A stretch of 64,000 bases of DNA from Apostichopus japonicus (Eukaryota > Echinodermata > Holothuroidea > Aspidochirotida > Stichopodidae), in NCBI RefSeq assembly GCF_037975245.1, contig NC_092571.1, positions 13,759,417-13,823,416 of the forward strand. The letters run 5' to 3'. Positions 20,520 to 32,857 of this stretch are shown here, one piece after another. The position numbers and the translations under genes were made by a program. Position 1 is the stretch's first letter, and each line of letters begins with the position of its first letter. The notes beneath the pieces were generated by a model that saw nothing but the letters and a program-made list of their open reading frames with translations, did no database searches and had not been told where the DNA came from.

Positions 20520-20780
20520 GACCTGTTTCCAAGGGCCGTTGTTATTCTGGTTTGGGGTAATAGAGGGCCTACGGACGGTCCGACCGTTTTTACTTTTGTA
20601 GATGATTCGTGTTCAGTTCGGTGAGTGTGTGCAAAGGGGGGGGGTCAGTTGGATGTTTGTAGTAATTGTTTGTTGCTGATAGTTTAGTTAAGGTACGGGT
20701 AGGGTTTGGTGTTGAACGCATTTAAGCCGTGACGTTTTGAATTCATCTGGGTGGATCACGTTAACAGCACAGTAAAGTTA
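20520..20780 (+). mobile_element. Old LINE 3'-end fragment
   Basis: This ends 'ggtggatcacgttaacagca', a diverged version of the LINE terminus, preceded by 'gccgtgacgttttgaattca'. The same text is at 41,985-42,245 and a relative at about 54.06-54.14 kb. Confidence 0.5.
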
Positions 20781-23700
20781 CAACCAATAACAATCGGTTC
20801 CGAACCACTGAGAGTAAATATTACGTAAATACCCCCTAAGTGAGAATATCAGCATATAGGCCGGGAAGCTTGGCCTCGTATGAGTTGTAATAATTCTGAC
20901 CAAAGTCGTTCATGAGGAATACATTTCTGATTTCTTACGATGTTTCTAAGTTCCTAATATCTGAAAACTATTAGTCTGGTTCCCTTAATTATGTACATAA
21001 GATAGTATATTATAGAAGTTTTTTTCTGGCGAGGTCATTTTTGCATTCAGAGAATTGTTATTTCTTCTTCATCTTTTTTGATTCTCATCTACATGTTTCC
21101 TTTAAACTTTCTCAGCAGCCCTAGTCACCTCAATCAATTAGCATATTTTTTGATACACCCTGCATAGTTTTATTCATTTCTATTTATCTATATTCATGTT
21201 ATCTCTCTGGAGTAAGTTTATGTCTTCGTCTTTATTGATTAAGTGAATGAAATAAAGATGAATTAGGTTAAAAACTTCAATTGTACTGAGTTATAACGGT
21301 CAATACCGCAGTGCAAATTGACCAAAACTAGCGACTATCTTTTGTTTGTGTAACTTAAGTGATACCGGGTTGGTTATCTGAATTAATCAGGTTGTTATTT
21401 CAAGTTACCGTCGATTCGTCCCTTCCACCCCTTTTCTACTTAGTTCCGACGGTGGCGAGGGAAAGGTTAACGCTGCATATCCAATGCTCTAATGCCGTAA
21501 TGGAATTTCCTTACTGTGTGTATGGAAATGATTTTCAGCAAACATGGATTACTTTAGTGAACAGCCCCCAGCATCAAAAGGTTTAAGGAAATAATTGCTA
21601 TATTTAGGAGACATATGGGTTGAATTCAGTGACTGGGGCTGCCATTTTGATGAGATATAGGAGTATCAGAGATGACAGTCATTGCGGTTGAAGGGGCGAA
21701 TATTCGCCGTCCAATTGGTTTTACTCTTTTAACAAACTATACTTTTCTATTTATTTTACGCAGCTAAGAACCTTGGCGGTTGATGGACTAGTGTATTCAG
21801 CCACCGTCCCAGACGATATGTCTGAGACTAGAAAAACACATTTCATACTTGTCTTACGTTTTCGGGACATTATCCCAGCACCAAGATGTTACCAGGCGAT
21901 GGAAGCATTGCCAAAGACCTTTATATTCGATTCTTATAGATAAAAAGCATTGCAAGGGCCGTGGCTTTTCTTATTGTTAACTTTTTAAAATAAGGTCTAT
22001 GAAACTGAAATGTCGCCCTCACATTCAAGAGAATGTTATCTCTTGTTTCTAAATGACAATCTGTGGTCTTTGAGCTCCTAAATGTGAAATGATGCTTGTA
22101 TTTTGACATTAAAGTAAGGTCCGTTGTGCTATTCTTTCAAAGTTAATTAAAGATAGTTTTCACGTACCCAAAACAAGTACCTAATATTTGTGAACGATAA
22201 GTAACACGCTCTCCTTACCATTGGCCAATCTTATTATAATATGTGTATTTAAAGACATTGATTATACACGTTGTTGATTTCTATTATTATTTTAACATGT
22301 CTTTTTAATACCTCACAGTTACTTATGGGATGAAGATGTAATGAACAAATTCAACGGCATGTTTCACAGTATCTATTAAATATCTTTGAATAAAAGGATC
22401 TATATTATTTCTTGCCTCATCGAGTTATACGACTTATTGTATGTTGTGTGAAACATGGAATGTTAACCCCCCTCCTACATTTACTACTTTAACCAACCTT
22501 CTATCTTCCATTTCGTTTATTTGATCGTTTTTTACCATCTTAAAAGAATATTAATTATGTCTTAACGTCGCTAACTTTTAAACATTATTGTTATTTAACA
22601 AAAAGTCACGTCTTCCAACATTCCTACTCTTTTACAACAATCATATTCTCAAAGTTGGTCAGCAAGTTGAATTGGCCCTCTCATGTATTATAATATCACT
22701 TTCTACCCCAACATCATCTCTCAGAATAGCTGCTACCTCACAAAGATGGTTTCATTTCATACGTTCCCGTGTTCCTCGTAAGCGATATCAAACTATTAAT
22801 TGGGGCGAATCCATGTTTTATTTTTAAGGAAATGGATTGCCCTTCGGTCGGTGCATCCTTATGGAAAATTGTACAATCTGAGGAATTTGTCAACTATAAA
22901 TTAGGTTTAATATTAAGTCTAAGCGCAACTGTGCTTCTTTTAAATATTGATGTTAGGTTAAAATGAGGAAAGTGGTGAACACCCCACTCGTGAATCAGCT
23001 GCTGTGATAACAATATCCACTGAGATCGACATAGAACTGAAACTAGAGCAAGTCTTCTACACTTCTTGACTCGTAAGTAAGCTCACCGCTGTCATATCGC
23101 TGATCCCGAAGAAAGATGATGAATGCTTCAACGAGAAAAAAGAGAGAAAGAAATATCACTAATAGTTCGATGAGCAGTAACGTGATTAAGTTAGATCGCT
23201 TATTTATCAGTACCAAGTACTTGTTCATCTCACCCGTTACATATCTTTGAAATCCAAAATATGTGACACTGTAACGCCAACATGAATACATAAAAGCCTG
23301 TTCATTACGCATGTTCATGGGGTGTTTGCGTGTGAGTTGCCCTCGCTCTCTACTTTGAATAAAATGATATTTATTTAATTGATTAGATTATTTATTATTA
23401 CGTATATTGTTTTATTATGTGGTAAATTTGTGAGACAAAATACAGTTAGTAGAACCTACGCGAACATTGTCAAGTGAATAATATGTATTCATTTCCAATG
23501 AATAGCGTGTAATTCTCTCAGTCCGCTGAATGTAAGCGTCATTAGACTTGGGAAAAGGGCAAACCACAAATCGTTTGAAGGTACAAAAGAAGCGCGCCAT
23601 TACATTGAGCATTGCAGTTAGCATTTACCTGCAGAGACATCGTTTGAAGCATATAATATCAGCGTAGCCAGGGGATGGCGTTTGGGCCGGAGGGGTTGGT

Positions 23701-25950
23701 GAACCTGTAGGCGAACTGGCCTTTGTTTTTAGAAAATTAGTTGATTGGATAGTGTGTGAACGTGGGAATGTATGTCGTCGTGGCTGTGCGTGTCATGTAA
23801 ACAAAAGAACATATAGTTCTCTAATTTGTATAACAACTGCTTCTCTTCATACACCCTCATATAGATTACAGTCATTATATTTATAACTCTCTTCTACTAC
23901 AGTTCAATGGACGGAATAAAGTGCGTAGAAGTTAACTTTTATTTAAAGTAGATTCTTAAAACCGTAGCTATTCCAGGTAACACGAGGCGTTTTGGTTAGC
24001 ACAGAGTGAAATGTTACGGTGGATAAGTGCTATACGGCGGATATCAGAGGACACTTTGCCAATGAGAAGATTTTCTTTATTATAAATTCAATAAAATGAG
24101 TGTTGAAGGTACAACGAGGTTAGTTCATGACAGGTCCGCGAAATGCCCGATTAGATAAGAACCTAGAGTCAAGGGAATCGGTGATACGGAGAGTACCAAA
24201 TTGAAACCTCAATAAGTACAATGTGAGCGCCAAATTGATATAAGATGAGTTCTACCGCGGGTAGTTGGGTCAGGCTTTTGAAAGTTGATCCTGCTTTCTA
24301 AAGCATATCTGTAAATAATGCGCCAACCGCATACTGATCAACTGTAAATGACAAACTAAATAGTAGTCCGTGACTGGAAAAATAATTAGACTTTTACACA
24401 GTGCGGTACATCAAGATTGGTGCAAAAATTGTGGAAAGATTAAGTATTCAAATTAATTGAACTAATTTAAACACAATTATGAACAAATGCATATAAATTG
24501 ACAAATTGATTAAAACAAAACCCAAATAACTAATTATGAACGCAACAGCGCTAAAACATAAAACAGTGAATTTTACTTGGAAACAGCGTAAACTAGTCCT
24601 CTAAAACACGACATCACATTATCCCAAACACCAATAGGAAAAGATCCAAAACCTCTTGGACACCTACAATATATCTTGAATCAATAAAAAAAAAACTAAT
24701 ATTACAAAATCAGACAGCACTCAAAAGGATATGTACAAAACCGAGGGAAAAACAAACGGCCCATCTGGAATCGTAAAGAATACTCATTCTGTCCTACGGA
24801 ATAATCAATTATTTGAAATCACTTTGACCTTAATGGCCAGACGATACCAAGAACGGTTTCTTAAAGAAAAATATGACCAGAAATGATGATGAAAGAAAAC
24901 ATTGAACACCAAACGATTGTCTATAGAGTCTAGCACAAACACTAAAGATATATTATATAATAAATGCTATCATTTTCTCTTCTCTGATTATCTTGTCATA
25001 TGATACACTTAATTTTGAAATGGTGGTTGCCATTCATTTTCATTTAACAATTTGAATATTTGTTCAGCATAGTTATAGTTTGTCTTTTATATTCGATTCA
25101 ATGATTAAAAAGTCGGTTGAATATTCATTGTTTCTTTTTCGAATATTGTTTGATCTTGTGTAGAATAAATGAAGGAAGTGATTTCATGTCTCGATGGAAA
25201 CAGTTTTGGGTAACTTGTTTTCGTAGGAAAGGTAATATAGACACCTATTCTGCTTCCTGGTTTTACTTTCATAATTCAGAGCATACTCAATTTAAATATA
25301 TTGAAAGTACTTTTTTCTCATAACTGGCATTGGAAATGTTCACAATTTAAGTTGTGTTTATTACACAAGCAAATCGAAAGTCCATTAAACATGGCACTAT
25401 TTCTTGTGAACTTCTGTTACATCAGAGAGGTGTCTACAATACACCCTTAGTTCAATTAAATCAGTAAAACAATATTTTGAAACTTCTTGACGCCTGTTTT
25501 CACTTTTAGCTAACGTAGCTGTTTGGGCTAACCAAAGGTTATAGCAAGATCCAAACATACACGTTTTATTTGATACCACTTTAATGATTTTATAATTAGT
25601 ATTAAGTATTATTATATGATTTTAAATCAGTTCGTGAACAATGTTCGGAGGTTTGATTGACGCCTGTTTCGCACTTTCAGCTTACTCAGCCGTTTGGGCT
25701 GATCAAAGGCATGACATACCAGTGGCGTAGCTGGGGGGAGGGGCAAGGGAGGATACGTTCCCCGGGTTAAGAGGGCGCTGTAATGGGAGAATGAGAGTAT
25801 AAAAAGTAGCACTTTTTAGAAAAACATGATGAATTGATGTTTGTCGTCAGGAATGAATATTTTCCAGCTACAGATTCTGAACTGAATGTAGTTGTTTTTA
25901 TTAAAAAATTTATAGATTGTGATTTCTCCAGTCCATTTCGACCGTTTTCT
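20781..25950. other. Long duplicated noncoding tail of unit 1
   Basis: Matches about 42.25-49.33 kb with indels. At 21,470-21,483 it holds the empty site ('acgctgcatatcca') of the LINE inserted at 42,809. A short repeat around 25,718-25,790 ('gtggcgtagctggggggagg') marks the end and recurs at 49.07 kb. Apart from the hydrophobic frame at 23,043-23,318, listed separately, I see no gene. Confidence 0.5.
23043..23318 (-). CDS. Candidate membrane-spanning exon or small ORF, copy A
   Basis: A 91-codon minus-strand frame has one strongly hydrophobic stretch (LITLLLIELLVIFLSLFFLV, then EAFIIFL) followed by a charged tail (RDQRYDSGELTYESRSVEDLL). In copy B (46,010-46,225) the hydrophobic pattern is kept through many base changes, with a 6-bp in-frame indel, suggesting some coding constraint. 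A possible acceptor (ttcaaag|a) would start it in phase 2, matching the phase-2 end of the transmembrane exon at 52.85 kb; a possible donor is g|gtgagc. It could be a stand-alone small membrane protein, a 3' exon of a receptor, or chance. No family recognised. Confidence 0.3.
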   Translation of the reverse strand: MNMRNEQAFMYSCWRYSVTYFGFQRYVTGEMNKYLVLINKRSNLITLLLIELLVIFLSLFFLVEAFIIFLRDQRYDSGELTYESRSVEDLL

Positions 25951-27182
25951 CTCTTTTTTTTTATAATTCTGTTCTGTATTCTGTAATGACTACATGACAC
26001 GGTACATAAACAAACTTTAAATTATAATTATAATTTTACTTATCCAACCCACTCAACCACACTGTTAATAGAATTTAAATAAATAATGGCATTGAAAAAA
26101 AATTAAATTTAACTTAAAGAGATGCTTTAAGCACAAGTATATATGTTAAAGCACTTATTTATTGGTTTCAAAAATAGTATTACTATCAAATAAATCATTA
26201 TTTTTTAAATGTGATGTAATAACAGCAACCGTTGTTCTTTTTTTGAAGTAGTTGATGACCTATCAAGAGAAGAAGTTATATTAAACAAATTACGAATTGG
26301 ATAAAGCATGTTTTCCTATATTTTGTTCATGAAAAAACACAATACTTTCGTCCCCCGCATAATGGTTTAAGTTTTTAAATGCACTTAACAGCCACTGAGA
26401 ACTCGCAATGGCATAAACTTACTTATTTTATTGTTACTCCTTTCGTAACTACCGAGCTGTCTGGAATGTGTTGAAAAGAATCCCTACAAAGAAAAATCTC
26501 TGTTTATCCGAGACAGTCGTTGATCACTTAACTTATTCATGAGAGTATCATAAAAATACAGTGTACTTTGTTTTGTTATTAAACATTGTTTGACATTGAA
26601 AGATTAAAAACAAATCAATTAAGGAAGTGATATGTTCACGAATCAAAGCAACTATTCAAATTGTTAGCCTGTATGTGGGAAAACAGAAGAGAAATTACAC
26701 TTCTATGTTTTACTTTCAAAATTGAAAGCATGGTCAGTTTAAAAAAGTGGCAATTACATTTTCTCACGAATGACCTTTATAACCATTCTTTACAATAACC
26801 TTTTATAGTTTATATTAACTTTATTAACTTTGAATTAAATTGTGTAGATTCTTTTCAAATGCTATAACAAATGAATACCTCTATCGATACACAACAATTT
26901 AACGCTCTCTTTGGATTCTGTTTTACCTTAAAGGGTTCAGGGTTATAGGGTTAACAACATTAATGTGATGATTGTATTCATTGATCGTTATAGCATTAAA
27001 CTTATATTCGTGACACAAAATACCAGTTATAATGTTAGTGTTAATATTACACTAATGAATGTTACAGCAATAAAATATGCAAATACTGAACTAGAAATTT
27101 TCATAAGGAATGTCGCTGTCTTGTTTTCTTTAAGATACATTTCCCCGTTCAAATAACGTAATGACTTAAAGTAATGACTAAC
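25951..27182. other. AT-rich DNA at the unit 1/unit 2 boundary
   Basis: From about 26,450 the sequence matches 54.22-54.77 kb ('gaaaaatctctgtttatccg' and following), so the second unit starts here. Between 25,950 and 26,450 there is only AT-rich text with no recognised feature. Confidence 0.5.
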
Positions 27183-27560
27183 CTTGATCGGTTCTAGAGA
27201 TGTTAAATTCACATATGTCATCGTACTGTGATGTAGAAAGGGACTCAAACTGTTCCTGGGTACAGATGCGTCCAATGGGTGAGTTCTGATCACAATAAGT
27301 AACGTAGACTAAAAGCTCTTTAGTCCGTTATTAATGTGTAATGTTTCCGATAATCACAGCCCTCGCATTGGATTACTTACAGATTTATCGGTGGAAACCC
27401 ATCTGTTATTGATCAAGATAGGGCAACGGGTTATATGATGGATATTAGGAGAGGCCTTGACAATAAGAGGTGTAGAAGGCTGGTATAATGTAAAGAGTTG
27501 TTAGATGTGATGAGAGTAAAGTGTATACGCGAGTTATCATCAGTCTATGATATATGATAA
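27183..27560 (-). pseudogene. Ig C-like domain relic of a type 1 receptor, copy 2
   Basis: This is homologous to the relics at 4.93 and 55.97 kb and ends at a donor aag|gttag. Single-base deletions (for instance in the segment that reads AACGGAACC in the 56.1-kb copy) and short gaps in the 'gggcaacgggttatatgatg' part break the frame, so it is not coding. Eroded V-domain sequence continues to about 27,560. Confidence 0.75.
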
Positions 27561-28044
27561 GTAGAAACACATGAGAGCGTTTTACTGTACTTTAATAATT
27601 ATCTTGTTAGGAATTCACTGTTTATGCGTACATCGATAGTAAACGTATTTGATACTTGAGTCTGTGAGGGATAAAAACACTGAAATACGAAAATGTTGTG
27701 AGGCAAGACAACCTTGACCTTAGAATACTTTTCATATATTTAATGAGACGGAATTGATCTTGTGCGTGATAGTAAGTTGTGGACTGCATGAAAAACGAAC
27801 AACAACATTACAAGACACCCATGTCTCTTTTGTAAGCCGACGAGGAGTGTGCATAAGTTTAAAACTTTATGCGGTACTATTACCAGCCCTATCGACGGAG
27901 AAATTATTCCAACCAGGATGCCAAAAGTATCACTCTCCCACGAAATATAATTTAAAGAGTGCCAAGCAATTTATGACTGCAACCCAATTTACTGGGCCAA
28001 TAATTTCGGGATTATCCCCAGCCCACTCCTGCCTGTTTATATAT
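27561..28044. other. Duplicated intergenic DNA, shortened copy
   Basis: A shortened version of 5.8-7.0 kb; the order of shared blocks is kept but about 700 bp, including the large TA repeat of unit 1, are missing. No gene is seen; the 103-codon plus-strand frame at 27,754 is not conserved in the other units. Confidence 0.5.
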
Positions 28045-28643
28045 ATGTCTTTGGAACTTCCCTAGCACAACTATTAGAGTAACTGGTGATGGACATGAAG
28101 TCCAAGTGTCCCTGAGTAGCGACAAAGCCAACTGTTGAATTACCACTACACGAGGTAATATAAGTTTTAAACACATTAAATGTTACCTTTAAGTGAATAA
28201 TAGTGTTTCTCAAATTTCCCTCATTTCAATAACAAGCAACTGGATATATTTGTCTGGTCTGGAACATGTCAGTTCAAAGTAAAAGTTATTATTCTGAAGT
28301 AAAGTAAGAGTTTTCATGTCACAGAGGAGAGGTGAAAGAGGATGATAAATTGTAAACATACGGTAAGTATGCTGTAGGAGAGTAGCATGTATAATATTAT
28401 GATCATAATCGACCAATGGCACTTGATACGTTCCAGCATCTTCTGGTTGGAAGTTTAGAACTGTAAAACTAAAATCATAAAAGCGCGATGAATAATTTTC
28501 AAGTGTGTAATTAAAACAAATATTGATTGACTTTATGCTCACCATTTGACCATAACAGCTCAGTTTCAGCAAAAGTACGGGTAGATGTCACTCCGATGTG
28601 GGCCATCTCAGTGAAGTTCAACTGAAATCGAAGTATATATATA

Positions 28644-28698
<55 letters not shown>

Positions 28699-28879
28699 AT
28701 TCATATTTATATGAAAAGGAAATATCTCAGAAGGCAAAGTCACATCCTACAACAGAATAAAAACCTGTCAATCTGATAGCTGGTCCATCTTGACAATTAA
28801 AATTACAATCGATACACTCAGACAATGACATTAACTGGGACATTACGACGAATAAAATGAAAAATTGTAAAATCTCCAT
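28045..28879 (-). pseudogene. Type 3 Ig-like receptor pseudogene, unit 2
   Basis: The order matches the intact gene at 7.0-7.8 kb. It has a start (MEILQFF) and signal peptide, the N-terminal CNFNCQDG motif, a V-like part ending VLNFQPEDAGTYQVPL, the linker TIYHPLSPLLC and part of the second domain. Lesions seen: the DCY cysteine has become F; CCA after DFAF has become TGA; a (TA)n expansion of about 65 bp sits inside the V domain; frames change in the second domain, where the open frame ends at 28,210. The palindromic promoter motif is still present upstream. Confidence 0.85.
28636..28700. repeat. (TA)n expansion inside the type 3 pseudogene
   Basis: The repeat lies exactly where intact members encode the Tyr/Ile-rich segment after GCDF-FP (for example YKYDKYIYVLRV at 7.6 kb). 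Its growth to more than 60 bp disrupts the domain. Confidence 0.9.
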
Positions 28880-30577
28880 TTGTAAAGATATCTGATCTTT
28901 AACAATGATTATCCTGTACGTTACCGCTGTCTAAATCTGCAGTGTCGTCTTTAACAATGTTTACGCTGTGCTTTAAAGCGACCGCCGACTAACTTTGCAG
29001 TGAAGTCTTCTTTCGATAGAAACCAATAGTAGACAGAAGGTATTCTAGAAGAGGTTAAGGATTGTGCGCATGCACGGAAGTGTTAACACAGGAAAATAAA
29101 ATACTTTGGTCACAGTATTCAGTGAAATAATATAAGTATTTCTCAATTCCTGTTAATCTGCCTTCGGAGTGTTGATTGTAGAAGGCAAAGAACCAATGAT
29201 TATTTTTCTCGCTTATCCTTTCAATGCTCAGCTTACCATTTGTTACTCTCAGAGAATGGATGATGATAAATCTCTTTCATAGTTTCCATTTGCAAACCAT
29301 ATGACTATATGACAGTAATGTGTTTATATACAGGTAAATATAAACTAAACGCTGGTTATGCGAAATAATCCTCTGACACTGTACAAAGCTTTTGCACCCG
29401 GTGCTTGGCTAAGTAACTTTTAAATGTTAAAGAATCGAAATCTCATTGATATTTCAATGAAATACTGCGTGAAATCTTAAAAAATGAAACGAAAATCGCC
29501 TTCAATCTGAAAAGCGAATGTCACACTGACAAGGTTGTGCAGAGATGTCGGTGGTTTTCTTAAAAAACAAACGGACGTGAACTGAATATGACAGAATGTT
29601 TCACATAGTGAACGTAGGGCAAGCAATGTCGCTTATTCCACTATTTAAATCTACCATGAGCCCACACTACATCTTCACCCATTCGGCATACACCAAAACG
29701 GTAACAACAGTCCACTTTTAATTACAAAAATATGCTGCCTCAACTAGGTCACCACACAAAGGTTATAAGTATTTCCTTATATTTGTCCTAATATCTGTCC
29801 TTATATTTGTCCTAATACTTGTCATTTAGCCTTTGAAGAAGATCCTGCTAGAATCGAATGTCAGGCCAACTTACTTTTACACCTTCTCCCACACAGGCTC
29901 TCTAGTGGATAAACAGTTTGCCAGCAGTTTTATTTTATTCTAATATTTAATTCATACTATTTTAGGCTCTAAGGTCAAAATCTTATGTCAATCATGCAAT
30001 TGTGCCGTCTTCCATGGTTATAACTATCATATATTCTAATGTAGCTATACCGCCCCTGCGTGCAGGTCTCCGTTTCTTAAAATTTAAGACTATTAAACAA
30101 CATAACAAGGCTTCTTTTTATCACTGTACTTATCAATAAATATCACTTGAAGAAAGTTCACAAGTTAGCGTTGAACGTTTCAAAGAAGAACCTGGCAATG
30201 ACAGGACAGGAATATCAGGAGGCGCCTGTAAAATGGAGCTTGGGATCAAAAACAAGAAGTCCCTTAACCATACCCACCAGCCCACCGACTTCGGAGCAAC
30301 GTGTGCAAGGAAACACTGAGCTTAAAGTCATTTTGGATTAAAATTGGATACTTCAACATTAACGGGGAATAAGCAGTTAGAAAGGTAAAAGCTTCTGTTG
30401 GTATGATTTAGTATTCAGAAATTGGTCTTGGATAGTTTGTTAAATTTGAACGATTCTTTTCTTCTTGGGGTGGGGATATATTTATATGTTAAGCGATGGC
30501 TATACAAATGAATAGACACTTTTTTCTTTCATATCATTTGCGCACACGGTTGATAATAAAAATGACAAGAAACTCAC
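28880..30577. other. Noncoding DNA between type 3 and type 1, unit 2
   Basis: The left part shares the type 3 upstream flank. A small LINE 3' scrap is visible at about 29,490-29,535 ('cgaaaatcgccttcaatctg'). The part from 29,600 to 30,420 matches 60.06-60.72 kb, and from 30,030 also 9.07-9.40 kb. No gene is called. Confidence 0.5.
29065..29074. promoter_or_regulatory. TGCGCATGCA motif upstream of the type 3 pseudogene
   Basis: Lies 186 bp upstream of the pseudogene start, in a flank similar to 7.87-7.96 kb ('aaaccaatagtagacag' and 'tattctagaagag'). A relic promoter is likely. Confidence 0.35.
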
Positions 30578-31412
30578 CTGGATTACTTTTAGAGATGTTA
30601 AACTCACATCGGCCAGAATACTGCGATGTAGAAAAGAACTCCAGCTGTTCCTGAGTAGCGATGCATCCAACGATTGAGTTCTGATCACAAGACATGACGT
30701 TAATAGAAAGCTCTTGAATACCGTTATCATCTGTGTAATGTTTCTGAAAATCACAGCCGTCGGGCTCAATCATTTCCAGATTTATCGGTGGAAACCCGTT
30801 TGATATTGAACAACATATAGTTACGTGGTAAGAGCCAGATGGGGATGAGGAGGGGCCTTGACAAACAAGAGGTGTAGGAGGTTGGTAGACTGTAAAGATA
30901 TGATAGGTGTAATGAGAGTAAAGAGTATACGGGGAGTAAGAATCAGCCAATGACAGATGATAAGTACCAGCATCCTCTCGTTGAAGGTTTAAGATGGAGA
31001 AAGAAAAATCAACCTTAGTAACTTCAGGTCGGTAGTGGGATAGATCTTCCTCGATATATTCTATTTTTACTTCAAATAAATATCGATTGACTGTCTGATT
31101 CTGTCTGATTTGTATGGCATTGAATGAGTAAGTTCCTTTAGAGGGAACGTCTCCATTAGTACGTCCGGTAAAGTTCATCGCTACTCGTAAACCATATATG
31201 TATACATCTATTTCATGTATAGATAATATAATATGATCTTTATTAACAGCAATATCCGAGAACGAGAGGTCACAGCCTAGCATAGCATAGCATTCCTTTG
31301 AATTTACTGTTCGTCCTTCTGTGCAGTGATAGTTACAACCGATAACATTACAAGTATATAATACCAGGAAAATGGCAAGATGAAACAACTTTGAACCAAT
31401 GTAACCATCCAT
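30578..31412 (-). CDS. Type 1 Ig-like receptor exon, unit 2
   Basis: Intact, 278 codons, from MDGYIGSKLFHL to a phase-1 donor (cag|gtgag). It has a signal peptide; N-terminal cysteines CNYHCTEG, ECY and GCDLSF; a V-like domain ending LQREDAGTYHLSL without the F-strand cysteine; linker TVYQPPTPLVC; and a second domain with ISNGFPPINLEMIEPDGCDF, SCDQNS and VGCIATQE. Compared with unit 1 it is three codons longer, in the Tyr/Ile-rich loop (EIDVYIYGLRV versus EHIYGLRV). Without splicing, translation would stop 14 codons later after a short hydrophobic run (FLVIFII), which could give a membrane-tethered form, though the donor is strong. Probably functional. Confidence 0.8.
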
Positions 31413-31521
31413 GTTTTAATAACTAACGACTTTTAAAGTTGTCCAACGTCGCAGACGTGCGTTTGTGCCTACATTTATTTTGAAAACTCTTATGAGAGAT
31501 AGAAAGTGATCTTTGTTACAG

Positions 31522-31531
31522 TGCGCATGCG
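31522..31531. promoter_or_regulatory. TGCGCATGCG palindrome upstream of type 1, unit 2
   Basis: The motif is 110 bp upstream of the ATG at 31,412, the same spacing as in units 1 and 3, within a conserved flank. Confidence 0.45.
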
Positions 31532-32857
31532 TTAATTTGCTTTCAACTGTGCATGACTGGAAAATATATTTCCGACATGACAACATGCATGTACGAGTGT
31601 GTTTCGAAATTTAAACCTCGCTTTGTTTTTCTATTTAATTTGATTAGTTATATTAGCTAAGAAGTAGGCTAATGATTTTAATATAACATTGTTATTTAAT
31701 GAAAAAATATATTTTTAAGGGTGTTCGTATGAATCGTTTGTTGTCCTTGTTTGTGTTCTTGCTATTTATTTAATGCTTAAATTCGGCTTTTGAAACAGTA
31801 CCCTCCGGTTACGTCAAAACAAGTTTTAGTATGTAAAGAATGTCATTACTATACTTTCATACTGAGTTAGACCGAGTAAAACAGAGAATACAACGTGGAG
31901 CTTGAAATGAAGCATTGACAGAACATAAGCATATATACATTATCTTCATCATTGTAAAGTGATACATTCTTCAAAAACGGAATGACTGTACCTGAAAGTG
32001 ATGACGCTCTCACGTGAAAATTTAACAAAACTGAATTCGTGAGCATTCTACTTTCAACTGCTCTGGTGACCTGACGAGTGAATTCAAAATGTGATGCAAC
32101 AGTGTAGATAAGAACTTATTAGCAATTGAAGGCTAAAATAACATCTTCCATATGAGGTATTGAGGTATATATGAGGTAACAAAAAAATCCGGATTTACTA
32201 TTCTGTTTTTTCTTTTGTTGGTTTTATATTTCACATCCAGGTAAATTAATATATTCATGGTACTCGATCATCCGCATCAAATTATTTTTAGTGTTACTTT
32301 ATCACAGTTTAAATACAACAGGCTCGTGGACTCATATGGTAGGAAGATTAGTAAAACGCACTTACAAATGGTGAGACCTTTATTTACCTTCCATTGCTTT
32401 TTTGGTAGAATCTTCGTTTTCAAAGAATATTTCAAAATTTGGCAAAGAACTGAATATCAGTCTCCATTTTGAATGTCCCCTTACCAACCTTACCTAATAA
32501 CCATCCGTTTATAATGGTAGTTCTATAATGTGGAAATATATTCAAATTCACTTCAGAAAACGAAAAGACACATGATGCCATCCTTGCTAACGAATAAAGT
32601 TTTCTTTTGTATTACTTTTTATTAAACTTTTTTATTATTTCTCGAACAGCTAATCACTTGGATATTTCAGTCCGTTTTTTTCTTGTTCAATCAAAATAAC
32701 TTTTTCATCAATGCATGTAAAGAATTTTTAAATTTACAGTAACGTTTTGCCAGATGTTTATATGGTTTTGGTTACTCTGAGCATATGTCTCTAACACTCG
32801 ACGGCTTTTAGTCATACATAAATGGGTATGAGTAGATAAATGTTAGACAGAGCTTAC
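31532..32857. other. Noncoding DNA between type 1 and type 2, unit 2
   Basis: Matches 10.48-11.87 kb. It contains the empty site (32,812-32,834) for the LINE present in unit 1. No gene is recognised. Confidence 0.5.

Larger units (their letters stand above)
9060..25950. repeat. Segmental duplication, copy A
   Basis: This region is repeated in the same order and orientation at about 30,030-49,330. It carries one type 1 exon, one type 2 exon, the half-LINE, a U2-headed SINE and a long noncoding tail. By eye, long stretches differ at only a few bases per hundred. Copy A has one insertion that B lacks (LINE at 11,875-13,072). B has three that A lacks outright (38,153-38,432; 40,525-41,675; 42,809-44,509) and a U2-headed SINE (38,721-38,908) also absent from A. 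A third copy of the gene-bearing end begins at about 60.36 kb. Confidence 0.9.
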
